Source: Cupriavidus lacunae (GTDB lineage: Bacteria; Pseudomonadota; Gammaproteobacteria; Burkholderiales; Burkholderiaceae). Taken from it: 35,458 bases of DNA. Positions 16,027 through 23,466 of the stretch are shown here, piece after piece; position 1 is the stretch's first letter, and each line of letters starts with the position of its first letter. Both the position numbers and the translations under genes were made by a program. The stretch lies in NCBI RefSeq assembly GCF_003353055.1, contig NZ_QKWJ01000077.1, positions 1-35,458 on the forward strand, written 5' to 3'. The notes beneath the pieces are model-generated. The model saw nothing but the letters and a program-made list of their open reading frames with translations, made no database searches and was not told the origin of the DNA.

Positions 16027-17826
16027 TCAGTTGCGGTCGAACTCGGAGAACCGGCGCGAGCGATCGCCCACCCAGGCGCAGAACGCCTGCGGGCGTTCGC
16101 CGGGCTTCAGCGCCCGGCAATCCTGCGCGATCGCCGCATACTGCGCGGCTTCATCGCCCAGGTAATACCAGTGCAACCGCTCCATCCACTGGCGGCCTTG
16201 CGCAGGATCTCCGGTCAGCGCCAGCAGCCACGCTGTGCGCGAGATCATGGTCGGTGTAGGCAGCAGATGAACGGCAGCGATATGAGCTGGCAACAGCTCC
16301 GCCGCGTTCTCGGGCGTGATGGTGGCCTGGCCGACAGCGTCGGCCAGCGCATGCTGGCGGAACCAGAAGCGTGGCATCGGCAAGGCATCGCGGCCCTCGC
16401 TGCTGGCATATTCGCGCGCCTCGGCGCGGCGGTAGTCTTGCCACATGGTGGCCAGCACGACCGCCGCCACCACGACAAACGCGAACGTCAGCCCCCGTGC
16501 CACCGGCATCGGCACGCGCCAGCGCCCGAAGGCCGACGGCTCCAGCCAACCGAGCATGAAGCAGAACGGCAGGAAGAAGTACAGGTAATGCAGCGGGTAT
16601 TCAAGCATCGAATGCGCACACAGCATCGCCAGCCACGTAAGCACCAGCACGGTCTGCTTGCGCGCTTCGCTGTCGCCGTGCCACAAGCGAACACGAATCA
16701 CGCGCCATAGCCACGCCAGCAGGATCACGCCCACCCCGGCGGTGCCGACGATGCCCGTCTTCGCCAGCAAGTCGAGGATGGCGTTGTGAGCGTGCAGGGA
16801 CATTTCTACCTTGACGCCGACTTGCTGCAACTGCTGGAATTGCGCCCAGCCGAACTCGCCCCAGCCGACGCCGAACCAGGGGTAGGAGCGGAACATGGCC
16901 AGCGCATGCGTCCATAGTGCGCCGCGCGCGGACATCTGGTCTTCAGCCTCGAGCTGCGCGATGGTATCGAACAGGTGCCAGTCAAATGCATGGCCTGCCG
17001 CGCGGATCGCAGGCTGCAGGATCAGCAGTATTGCCACCATTGCTACCGCTGCTACGACCAGACCGACTGGGCGTTGCATGGGATCCAAGTCGCGTCGAGC
17101 GCCTCGCGCGAGCCACGCCATGACCAGTGCATAGATCGCAGCCAGGCCAACATGCAGCACGCCGGTGCGTGAGCCGGACAGCACGATGCCGCTTTCAAGC
17201 AAGGCCACGGCGGCAAGCCACATCGGGAAGCGCAGGCGACCACGCGAGGCCAGCCACACAGACGCCGCCAGCGCGAGGCCTTCGACAGTGGCCTGGTGGT
17301 TGGGCTGGTTCAGGTTGCCCCAGAGGCGGCGGTTGGTATCGTAGAAGTAGGTGGAGACTAGGCCGAGCGTGCGAGGTTCGAGGTGGAAAAGCTGTACCCA
17401 TTGCGTCACCGATCCGAGCAGGCCAGCGATGAAGAAAGCCGTGGCTAAGGTGTCGGCGATATCCCGAGTGGATACTGCCGATGCATGTCGGTATGACCAT
17501 GCAGCGCATGTCACTATCGCACCGAGGAGCAATGTGAGAACGGTGACCAGGCGACTCCCTGTGATGTCAGGAGGGCCGACGACAACTTGGGCCAGGCTGA
17601 CAGCAGCCAGCCATAGAAACAGGAGCGCTACCCACGGCATCAACACAGCTTGCGATGCGGTGGGCCGACGAACAGCATGTATTGCGAGGACGCCGATGGC
17701 GCAGACTGCGGCTGTCCATTCGCCATAGAAAGTGGCTAGCGGCAGGGTGTGCCGGGAAACCAGCAGCGGGAAGGCAATCGTTAGGACGACGGCAGTCGCC
17801 GGAATGACAATCCTGGACGGCGGCAT
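16027..17826 (-). CDS. PglL-type protein O-oligosaccharyltransferase (Wzy/WaaL superfamily)
   Basis: A 599-residue polytopic membrane protein with about 12 hydrophobic segments in its first 430 residues and a soluble-looking tail. The family motif NLNQPNH with its His at residue 177 is the PglL signature that separates these enzymes from plain O-antigen ligases. SGSRTGVL follows, and a large periplasmic loop contains WFGVGWGEFGWAQFQQL. The C-terminus (RFWFRQHALADAVGQATITPENAAELLP) matches the Wzy_C_2 extension. Such enzymes move a lipid-linked glycan to Ser or Thr of pilins and other periplasmic proteins. It lies directly downstream of a type IV pilin gene, as tfpO/pilO does in Pseudomonas aeruginosa, so the pilin is the likely substrate. 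The gap of 93 bp holds a strong terminator. The start at 17826 has only a weak ribosome-binding site. Confidence 0.88.
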   Translation of the reverse strand: MPPSRIVIPATAVVLTIAFPLLVSRHTLPLATFYGEWTAAVCAIGVLAIHAVRRPTASQAVLMPWVALLFLWLAAVSLAQVVVGPPDITGSRLVTVLTLLLGAIVTCAAWSYRHASAVSTRDIADTLATAFFIAGLLGSVTQWVQLFHLEPRTLGLVSTYFYDTNRRLWGNLNQPNHQATVEGLALAASVWLASRGRLRFPMWLAAVALLESGIVLSGSRTGVLHVGLAAIYALVMAWLARGARRDLDPMQRPVGLVVAAVAMVAILLILQPAIRAAGHAFDWHLFDTIAQLEAEDQMSARGALWTHALAMFRSYPWFGVGWGEFGWAQFQQLQQVGVKVEMSLHAHNAILDLLAKTGIVGTAGVGVILLAWLWRVIRVRLWHGDSEARKQTVLVLTWLAMLCAHSMLEYPLHYLYFFLPFCFMLGWLEPSAFGRWRVPMPVARGLTFAFVVVAAVVLATMWQDYRRAEAREYASSEGRDALPMPRFWFRQHALADAVGQATITPENAAELLPAHIAAVHLLPTPTMISRTAWLLALTGDPAQGRQWMERLHWYYLGDEAAQYAAIAQDCRALKPGERPQAFCAWVGDRSRRFSEFDRN

Positions 17827-17874
17827 GCATACGCCTTGTTGGGAGAAAGGCGAATGATAGCTCGCGGGACGAAC

Positions 17875-17906
17875 AAAGAAAAAGCGCCCGAAGGCGCTTT
17901 TTCTTT
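17875..17906 (-). terminator. Intrinsic terminator after the pilin gene
   Basis: A perfect 14-bp stem (17875-17888 with 17893-17906) closes a four-base loop that reads TTCG on the pilin strand, the very stable UUCG tetraloop. The stem ends in a T-rich stretch (TTTTTCTTT) as expected of a Rho-independent terminator. It begins 13 bp after the pilin stop codon. Confidence 0.9.
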
Positions 17907-17919
17907 CAGTGCAACTTGA

Positions 17920-18405
17920 TTAGACGCCGGTCTTGGATTTGGTGCAAGCCGCTGCACCGCCTGCGCCGCCTACATTCGCAACCGCCCAAGTAACAGCAGT
18001 TGCCGAGATCGTCGGCGTGACAGTTACAACGCAATTGCCTGCGGAGGCTGAACCCGTGATGGTGATCACACCAGCGGCATAAGCCACGGTGCTGCCATTT
18101 GTGGGAGCGGGCATCCCGGCCGTGTAACCAACAGCGGCGTTTGCCAGACCGGCTGCAGTGTCGTCATTGCAAGGCGCAGCGATTGCCGTCTGACTGTTGT
18201 TCTGAATGCATTCCGCGATCACCTGCTTCAAGGGAGCGATAGAAGTGAGGTTGTCCGACCAACGTGCGCGGGTCACGTAATCCTGATACTGCGGAATAGC
18301 AATCGCCGCCAAAATACCAATGATCGCCACAACGATCATCAGTTCGATCAGCGTAAAGCCCTTCTGGACACGGCGGCCCAGTTTCTTAAGTTGTACCCGT
18401 TGCAT
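17920..18405 (-). CDS. pilA: Type IV pilin major subunit (PilA-like)
   Basis: A 161-residue type IVa prepilin. The 16-residue leader ends in Lys-Gly, and the mature protein starts FTLIELMIVVAIIGILAA with Glu5 in place, so PilD would cleave and N-methylate Phe17. The conserved IPQYQDYVTRARWSD follows. The mature protein has four cysteines (in AEC, APC, GNC and AAC); the last two would close the C-terminal disulphide loop. The C-terminus ends CTKSKTGV, with Ser and Thr that a neighbouring PglL-type enzyme could glycosylate (inference). The ATG at 18405 follows GAGGGG. A sigma-54 promoter lies upstream and a strong terminator downstream. Pili of this class drive twitching, adhesion and DNA uptake. 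Confidence 0.92.
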   Translation of the reverse strand: MQRVQLKKLGRRVQKGFTLIELMIVVAIIGILAAIAIPQYQDYVTRARWSDNLTSIAPLKQVIAECIQNNSQTAIAAPCNDDTAAGLANAAVGYTAGMPAPTNGSTVAYAAGVITITGSASAGNCVVTVTPTISATAVTWAVANVGGAGGAAACTKSKTGV

Positions 18406-18475
18406 GATTTGACCCCTCGAAGAGATTTTGGTTAAGCGTTGCACGTCTTCGTTTTTCGTGACGCGGGAACGATTG

Positions 18476-18491
18476 AGCAGTAAGCGTGCCA
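18476..18491 (-). promoter_or_regulatory. Sigma-54 (RpoN) promoter of the pilin gene
   Basis: On the minus strand, TGGCAC (18491-18486), five bases, then CTGCT (18480-18476) matches the -24/-12 consensus TGGCAC-N5-TTGCA with both GG and GC doublets at the right spacing. The transcript would start near 18465, giving a leader of about 60 nt. Upstream, ATTTGTCG occurs twice on the minus strand (18530-18523 and 18612-18605) and could be an activator site. Confidence 0.75.
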
Positions 18492-18677
18492 GCGGATCCC
18501 ACATCCCTAGAGGGTAGAAAAGCGACAAATTTCGTCACCCGTCAGGGGGAGACTCGCCAGTTGCGCCAAAAATTGTCACGCCGGCCCGCCATCACGGACC
18601 AGACCGACAAATCGTGCGATCACTCACATGAGTTAGTTGGCCAGGGCGCCGGCAACCGAATCGCGGGCGCGCCGACG
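18492..18677. other. Upstream region of pilA
   Basis: No gene is supported. Besides the repeated ATTTGTCG words there is no structure I can name. Pilin promoters of this class are normally activated by PilR bound 70-120 bp upstream, which would fall here. Confidence 0.5.
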
Positions 18678-18703
18678 AAAAAGGGCGGCCAGCTGGCCGC
18701 CCT
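18678..18703 (-). terminator. Intrinsic terminator after terC
   Basis: AGGGCGGCC (18682-18690) pairs with GGCCGCCCT (18695-18703) around a loop AGCT, followed on the minus strand by TTTTT. It lies about 20 bp after the terC stop codon and separates terC from the pilin gene. Confidence 0.85.
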
Positions 18704-18724
18704 GCTCGCCTGCGCAGCGTCTCG

Positions 18725-19420
18725 TCAGGCGGTCTGTGCCTGGCGGCGGCTCAGCAGCTTGCCGATGACCACCACCAGGATCGCGCCAGCGACGCCGAAT
18801 ACCAGGTGGGCATGCGGCACATGGACTTCGAACCAGGCGGCGTCGATCGGGTCGCTGACCAGCATTTCGCCGGCCAGGTAGCCCAGCAGCGCGGCGCCCA
18901 GCACGATGATGACCGGGAAGCGTTCCATCACCTTGAGCAGGATGGTGCTGCCGAACACGATCAGCGGGATCGACAGGCCCAGGCCCAGGATCAGCAGCAT
19001 CAGCTGGCTGCCTTCGGGGCCCTTCTGGGCGGCGGCGGCCACGGCGACCACGTTGTCCAGCGACATCACCAGGTCGGCGATCAGGATGGTGCGGATGGCG
19101 GCCCAGATATTGTCCTTGGCGTCATGGCCGTCCTCGTCGTCTTCGCCGGTCAGCAGTTGCACGCCGATATAGACCAGCAGCAAGGCGCCGATGATCTTCA
19201 GGTACGGCAGGCTCAGCAGCTTGACCGCGGCCACGGTCAGCACCACGCGCATGATGATGGCGGCGGCGCTGCCCCAGAAGATGGCCTTCTTCTGCTGGGC
19301 GGGCGGCAGGTTGCGCGAGGCGAGCGCGATCACCACGGCGTTGTCGCCGGACAGGACGATGTTGGTCAGGATGATCGATCCCAACGCAATCCAGAATGTG
19401 GTGGAAGACAGCAGTTCCAC
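18725..19420 (-). CDS. TerC-family integral membrane protein (YjbE type)
   Basis: A 231-residue membrane protein with about seven hydrophobic segments. It belongs to the TerC family; the two acidic metal-binding segments are visible as LSGDNAVVIALASRNL near the N-terminus and MSLDNVVAVAAAAQ in the middle, each with an Asn-Asp or Asp-Asn pair inside a helix. Family members are linked to export or handling of manganese and other divalent metals during secretion. A cytoplasmic acidic loop (GEDDEDGHDAKDN) lies between the halves. The GTG at 19420 is taken as the start because it has a GAGGAG ribosome-binding site and no ATG fits better. It follows sucCD on the same strand after 246 bp that contain several hairpins. 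Confidence 0.88.
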   Translation of the reverse strand: MELLSSTTFWIALGSIILTNIVLSGDNAVVIALASRNLPPAQQKKAIFWGSAAAIIMRVVLTVAAVKLLSLPYLKIIGALLLVYIGVQLLTGEDDEDGHDAKDNIWAAIRTILIADLVMSLDNVVAVAAAAQKGPEGSQLMLLILGLGLSIPLIVFGSTILLKVMERFPVIIVLGAALLGYLAGEMLVSDPIDAAWFEVHVPHAHLVFGVAGAILVVVIGKLLSRRQAQTA

Positions 19421-19450
19421 GGGGAGGCTCCTCGAGTTCTATCTATGGAT

Positions 19451-19498
19451 CCGAACCCGCCATTTGATGGCGATTCGGATGTCTGAAAACACAGACAT
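19451..19498 (-). promoter_or_regulatory. Two-hairpin leader upstream of terC
   Basis: Two adjacent stem-loops lie 31-78 bp before the terC start. One pairs 19451-19455 with 19474-19478 and 19458-19463 with 19467-19472 (loop of three bases). The other has a 7-bp stem, 19479-19485 with 19492-19498, and a six-base loop. TerC-type genes are often under the yybP-ykoY manganese riboswitch, but I could not match that consensus here. Confidence 0.4.
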
Positions 19499-19585
19499 GA
19501 ATATTTATCGTACGAACCTTTCGATTCGGTTTCAAACCCCGGCGAGACCACTTGGGAGATACCCTAAGAACCGCCCCACCAGAAT

Positions 19586-19645
19586 GACATTGCCCCCGCA
19601 CGGGGCGGGGGCAATGTCTCGTCATTCCCGCGCGGGCGGGATGAC
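19586..19645 (-). terminator. Double hairpin after sucD
   Basis: Two strong stem-loops lie downstream of sucD: 19621-19625/19641-19645 extended by 19627-19631/19636-19640 with one bulged T, and a 13-bp perfect stem 19586-19598/19606-19618. Neither is followed by a good T-run on the minus strand, so they may act as an mRNA 3' end stabiliser or a Rho-dependent end. The first has the GTCATTCCCGC form of a hairpin common in many proteobacterial intergenic regions. Confidence 0.55.
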
Positions 19646-19666
19646 GTGCTCGAAAGCACTTGACAG

Positions 19667-20548
19667 TTACAGCATTGCCTTCAGCAGGCGGGCCATTTCC
19701 GACGGATTCTTGGTGACCGTGATACCGCAGGCTTCCATGATTTCCAGCTTGGCCTGGGCGGTGTCGGCACCACCCGAGATCAGCGCGCCGGCGTGGCCCA
19801 TGCGCTTGCCCGGAGGCGCGGTCACGCCAGCGATGAAGCCGACCACCGGCTTCTTCATGTTTTCCTTGATCCAGTAAGCCGCGTTGGCTTCGTCCGGACC
19901 ACCGATCTCACCGATCATGACCACGGCGTCCGTTTCCGGATCGTCGTTGAACATCTTCATCACGTCGATGTGCTTCAGGCCGTTGATGGGGTCGCCACCA
20001 ATGCCCACGGCCGACGACTGGCCCAGGCCCAGCGCGGTCAGCTGACCCACGGCTTCGTACGTCAGCGTGCCCGAGCGCGACACCACGCCGATGCGGCCCT
20101 TGCGGTGGATGTGGCCCGGCATGATGCCGATCTTGATTTCGTCCGGCGTGATCAGGCCCGGGCAGTTCGGTCCCAGCAGCAGGGTCTTCTTCTTCTCGCG
20201 GCGCATGCGGTCCTTGACTTCCATCATGTCGCGCACGGGGATGCCTTCGGTGATGCAGACCACCAGGTCCAGGTCGGCGTCAACGGCTTCCCAGATCGCG
20301 GCAGCGGCGCCTGCGGGCGGCACGTAGATGACCGACACGGTGGCGCCGGTCTGGGCCTTGGCATCCTTGACGCTGGCGTAGATGGGAATGCCTTCGAAGT
20401 CTTCGCCGGCCTTCTTCGGGTTCACGCCCGCGACGAAGCAGTTCTTGCCGTTGGCATAGTCGCGGCAGCCACGGGTGTGGAACTGGCCGGTCTTGCCGGT
20501 AATGCCCTGGGTGATGACCTTGGTGTCTTTGTTGATCAGAATCGACAT
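19667..20548 (-). CDS. sucD: Succinyl-CoA synthetase alpha subunit
   Basis: A 293-residue alpha subunit of succinate-CoA ligase. With SucC it converts succinyl-CoA, ADP (or GDP) and phosphate to succinate, ATP and CoA in the citric acid cycle. The N-terminal CoA-binding Rossmann domain starts MSILINKDTKVITQGITGKTG; the middle has LLGPNCPGLITP and GIMPGHIHRKGRIGVVSRSG; the phosphohistidine is His252 in GKRMGHAGALISGG. The protein is full length. It follows sucC by 99 bp and is expected to be co-transcribed. The start ATG at 20548 is unambiguous. Confidence 0.97.
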   Translation of the reverse strand: MSILINKDTKVITQGITGKTGQFHTRGCRDYANGKNCFVAGVNPKKAGEDFEGIPIYASVKDAKAQTGATVSVIYVPPAGAAAAIWEAVDADLDLVVCITEGIPVRDMMEVKDRMRREKKKTLLLGPNCPGLITPDEIKIGIMPGHIHRKGRIGVVSRSGTLTYEAVGQLTALGLGQSSAVGIGGDPINGLKHIDVMKMFNDDPETDAVVMIGEIGGPDEANAAYWIKENMKKPVVGFIAGVTAPPGKRMGHAGALISGGADTAQAKLEIMEACGITVTKNPSEMARLLKAML

Positions 20549-20647
20549 GCTGTAATCCTTTGCTTGGCTACGAGCGGCGCGCGCAAGGGCGCATCAAAGC
20601 GCCTGCGCACCGCCCGCGTTCGCGTATGGTTGCGTTCGTGCGACGGC

Positions 20648-21814
20648 TTACTTGCCAGCGGCAGCGGCCACCACCTTCTGGGCGGCTTCTTCCATCGTGT
20701 CGGCCGAGATGATGGGCAGGCCCGAGTCGGCCAGCATCTTCTTGCCGAGGTCTTCGTTGGTGCCCTTCATGCGCACGACCAGCGGCACCGTCAGGTGCAC
20801 GGCCTTGGAAGCGGAGATCACGCCTTCGGCGATCACGTCGCAACGCATGATGCCGCCGAAGATGTTGACCAGGATGGCCTCCACGTTCGGGTTGCTCAGC
20901 ATCAGCTTGAAGGCTTCGGTCACCTTCTCGGTGGTGGCACCGCCGCCCACGTCGAGGAAATTGGCCGGCTCGCCGCCGAACAGCTTGATGGTGTCCATGG
21001 TGGCCATGGCCAGGCCGGCGCCGTTCACCAGGCAGCCGATGTTGCCATCCAGCGAGATGTAGGCCAGGTCGAACTTCGAGGCTTCGATTTCGTTGGCGTC
21101 TTCTTCATCCAGGTCGCGGTAGGCGACGATTTCCGGATGACGGAACAGCGCGTTCGAGTCGAAGTTGAACTTGGCGTCAAGCGCGATGACCTTGCCGTCG
21201 CCGGTCAGGATCAGCGGGTTGATTTCAGCCAGCGAAGCGTCGGTTTCGTAGAACGCCTTGTACAGGCCTTGCAGGGCCTGGCGGGCTTGCGCCACGCTCG
21301 CGTCGGGCACGCCGATCTTGCGGGCGATGTCGTCGGCTTCAGCGTCGGTCAGGCCGACCGACGGTTCGATGATCAGGGTGTGGATCTTTTCCGGGCTGTG
21401 GGCAGCGACTTCTTCGATGTCCATGCCGCCTTCGCTCGATGCCATCAGCGCGACCTTCTGCGAGACGCGGTCCACCACCAGCGAAACGTACAGTTCCTTC
21501 TTGATGTCGGCGCCTTCTTCGATCAGCAAGCGATTGACCTTCTTGCCTTCCGGACCGGTCTGGTGCGTGACCAGTTGCATGCCCAGGATGTTCGAAGCGT
21601 AGGTCTTGACGTCGTCGATGCTCTTGGCAACCTTCACGCCGCCGCCCTTGCCGCGGCCACCCGCATGAATCTGAGCCTTGACAACCCACACCGGGCCGCC
21701 GAGCGTTTCTGCGGCCTTCAGGGCCTCGTCAACCGAGAACGCGGGAATGCCGCGCGGAACCGGCACATTGTATTTGCGCAGGATTTCCTTGCCTTGATAC
21801 TCATGGATATTCAT
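20648..21814 (-). CDS. sucC: Succinyl-CoA synthetase beta subunit (ADP-forming)
   Basis: A 388-residue beta subunit, the nucleotide-binding half of succinate-CoA ligase. It begins MNIHEYQGKEILRKYNVPVP, the invariant family start, followed by the ATP-grasp elements WVVKAQIHAGGRGKGGGVK, SLAEINPLI, and near the C-terminus GAGLAMATMDTIKLFGG, NFLDVGGGA and VNIFGGIMRCD. The length is standard. The ATG at 21814 has an AGGAAA ribosome-binding site. It precedes sucD and follows a DUF2889 gene on the same strand by 89 bp, in the gene order usual for Ralstonia and Cupriavidus. Confidence 0.97.
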   Translation of the reverse strand: MNIHEYQGKEILRKYNVPVPRGIPAFSVDEALKAAETLGGPVWVVKAQIHAGGRGKGGGVKVAKSIDDVKTYASNILGMQLVTHQTGPEGKKVNRLLIEEGADIKKELYVSLVVDRVSQKVALMASSEGGMDIEEVAAHSPEKIHTLIIEPSVGLTDAEADDIARKIGVPDASVAQARQALQGLYKAFYETDASLAEINPLILTGDGKVIALDAKFNFDSNALFRHPEIVAYRDLDEEDANEIEASKFDLAYISLDGNIGCLVNGAGLAMATMDTIKLFGGEPANFLDVGGGATTEKVTEAFKLMLSNPNVEAILVNIFGGIMRCDVIAEGVISASKAVHLTVPLVVRMKGTNEDLGKKMLADSGLPIISADTMEEAAQKVVAAAAGK

Positions 21815-21903
21815 GCGTGTTTCCTTTCGGGTAGGCGTAAAAGGTAGAAGGGAAGAATCTGAAAGAAGACGAACTCTCTCGTCTGGCTGGCCAATCCTGA
21901 GAA

Positions 21904-22608
21904 TCAGCCGGAAGTGCCGGTCGGCCGCTCGGCCGGGACAGCGTCGTTGCCGTCGTTTGCGTCACCGCCGCGGTCGCCATTGGCCGCGGCTGGCGCCGGA
22001 GGCGCAGTTGCGACGGCAGGTGCTGCCTCGGCCCGTACCTTGGGCGTCGGCTGGTGACCATACCAGCGCGGGTAAAACTGACGGACCACCTCGCCATCGA
22101 AACGCAGGGCATGGCAGCCGTTCAACTGATAGGGCGGCTCCGGATTCGGATCGTCCTCGCCGTTGCCGCGGATATCGATGACTTCACCGGCAAAGGCCTG
22201 GATAGCGGTGCTGGGCAGCACGCCCGCGGCCTCGGTCAGGTGCGAGCAGCCGTGCATGCCTCCCAGGCGCTCCCGGACCGCCTTGCGGAAGCCCTTGAGC
22301 AGGTTCAGCCCAATCAGCTTGCGATAGGCCGGGCCGATCGTGTCGCAATAGGACGGATACGGCACCCAGTCCGAGCAGGCCTCGGCATCCAGCACCGTCA
22401 TTGCCTCGTTGATCGTGATGCGCAGCCACAAGTCGTGCAGGGGCTGGCCCACCGGCCGGACGCGGTCGCCGGCCAGTTCGATGTCGCGAGGTTTGGTGTC
22501 GGTCAGGCGCACCTCGATATCCCACAAGCCGTCCCCTCTCTGGTACGCCTCGGCCGTAATGGCGCGACGGTGACGCTGGGAGCGGTTGACGGGCTGGGAC
22601 AGAGGCAT
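21904..22608 (-). CDS. DUF2889-domain protein
   Basis: A 234-residue protein with the DUF2889 pattern in its first 190 residues: an N-terminal HRRAITAEAYQRGDGLWDIEVRL block, a Cys-containing CSDWVPYPSYCDTIGPAYRKLIGLNLLKGFRKAV, and GGMHGCSHLTE, which has conserved His and Cys residues suggestive of metal binding. The tail from about residue 195 is Ala/Pro-rich and of low complexity (AEAAPAVATAPPAPAAANGD). The function of the family is unknown. The ATG at 22608 fits the family N-terminus. A weak 6-bp hairpin with a T-rich tail (21867-21884) after the stop may separate it from sucC. Confidence 0.8.
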   Translation of the reverse strand: MPLSQPVNRSQRHRRAITAEAYQRGDGLWDIEVRLTDTKPRDIELAGDRVRPVGQPLHDLWLRITINEAMTVLDAEACSDWVPYPSYCDTIGPAYRKLIGLNLLKGFRKAVRERLGGMHGCSHLTEAAGVLPSTAIQAFAGEVIDIRGNGEDDPNPEPPYQLNGCHALRFDGEVVRQFYPRWYGHQPTPKVRAEAAPAVATAPPAPAAANGDRGGDANDGNDAVPAERPTGTSG

Positions 22609-22917
22609 GGCCAGGCTGGAAATACGGGGGCTGGGGAACGGCGGTGCCGGAGCACCGAATAACCCGGGGAGTTTAACATGCCGCGCCGCGTTGGCCGGGA
22701 ACATCCTTGCGCGGCAAATGTCGCGGCGGGATTGTCGGCCAACCATGGTGCCCCGGCATGGCGCGGCGCCTTGCCGCAATGCACCAGCGGAAACCGGCCC
22801 GGCGGTGGCAACAAAATCGTTGCCAGTCCTGCCCAGAGATGACGCAACGCAGTGAATATACCTGATGCCAGTGCAGGTACTCCGGCGAAAAATGGCGCAA
22901 GCGCCACGCATCGGCAC
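22609..22917. other. Intergenic region between recX and the DUF2889 gene
   Basis: No gene is supported in these 309 bp. It contains the recX terminator at 22888-22906, a perfect 7-bp hairpin TGGCAAC/GTTGCCA at 22806-22825, and probably the promoter for the DUF2889-sucCD run; a TATATT on the minus strand near 22860 is the only -10-like word and it has no good -35. Confidence 0.5.
22888..22906 (-). terminator. Intrinsic terminator after recX
   Basis: The stem TGGCGC/GCGCCA (22893-22898 with 22901-22906; more likely a 5-bp stem with CAAG/CTTG loop) is followed on the minus strand by TTTTT. It starts 12 bp after the recX stop codon. The stem is short but GC-rich. Confidence 0.7.
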
Positions 22918-23385
22918 TCAACCCTCGTTGCCGTAGTCTTCGTCCGCACCCCGGATGATCTTGCTGACGACCGAACGCGAAAACCCGCGCGTCACCATGA
23001 AACGGATCTGCTTTGCCCGCGCTTCGGGCGTGTCCGGCGGAGTGCCGAAGCGCTTGCGCCAGACCTCGCGCGCGCGCTCGACTTCGGTAGCGCGCAGCCG
23101 TTCCCGCAGCTCGCCCAGTTCCTCGCTGCCCAGCTTGTGGGTCTTGGCTTCCTGCATCACCCGCGCGGTACCGTAGCGGGCGCCGCGGCGATGCACCAGG
23201 CTGTCGGCAAAGCGCTGGTTCGACAGCCAGTTCTCGCGCTCCAGCGCGTCCAGCAACTGCTCAAGCTGCTCGGCAGACTCGGCGTGCGGCGCCAGCTTGC
23301 GCGCCAGCTCGGCGCGGCTGTGCTCGCGGCGCGACAGGTAGCCGACGGCGCGGGCCTTCAGCGAAAGCGGGGGACGGGTTGCCAT
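22918..23385 (-). CDS. recX: Recombination regulatory protein RecX
   Basis: A 155-residue all-helical protein with the RecX repeats. The N-terminal AVGYLSRREHSRAELARKL and the WLSNQRFADSLVHRRGARYGTARVMQEAKTHKL block are the family's first two three-helix modules, and VTRGFSRSVVSKII is the third. RecX binds RecA filaments and limits their extension and coprotease activity. It lies 81 bp behind recA on the same strand, the usual location, with a partial terminator between them, so it would be made at a lower level than RecA. The start at 23385 lacks a good Shine-Dalgarno sequence. Confidence 0.94.
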   Translation of the reverse strand: MATRPPLSLKARAVGYLSRREHSRAELARKLAPHAESAEQLEQLLDALERENWLSNQRFADSLVHRRGARYGTARVMQEAKTHKLGSEELGELRERLRATEVERAREVWRKRFGTPPDTPEARAKQIRFMVTRGFSRSVVSKIIRGADEDYGNEG

Positions 23386-23394
23386 GAATGGATT

Positions 23395-23438
23395 GATAAA
23401 AAACTAAAAGGCCGAAGCATCGGCGATGCCCCGGCCTT
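23395..23438 (-). terminator. Attenuating terminator between recA and recX
   Basis: AAGGCCG (23408-23414) pairs with CGGCCTT (23432-23438), with an inner GCATC/GATGC stem, and the minus strand continues TTTTAGTTTTTTATC. It stands 10-20 bp before the recX start. The internal loop makes it imperfect, which fits partial readthrough into recX as described in E. coli. Confidence 0.7.
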
Positions 23439-23466
23439 CCGGATGGCGCAGTGGCCGCCGGCGCGG

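Noticed and set aside
19421..19666. yybP-ykoY manganese riboswitch before terC
   Set aside because: Looked for because of the gene family; the conserved bases could not be found on the minus strand, so only a structured leader is reported.
19793..21847. Plus-strand open frame of 684 codons
   Set aside because: It is antisense to sucC and sucD and spans the gap between them; the composition is that of a shadow.
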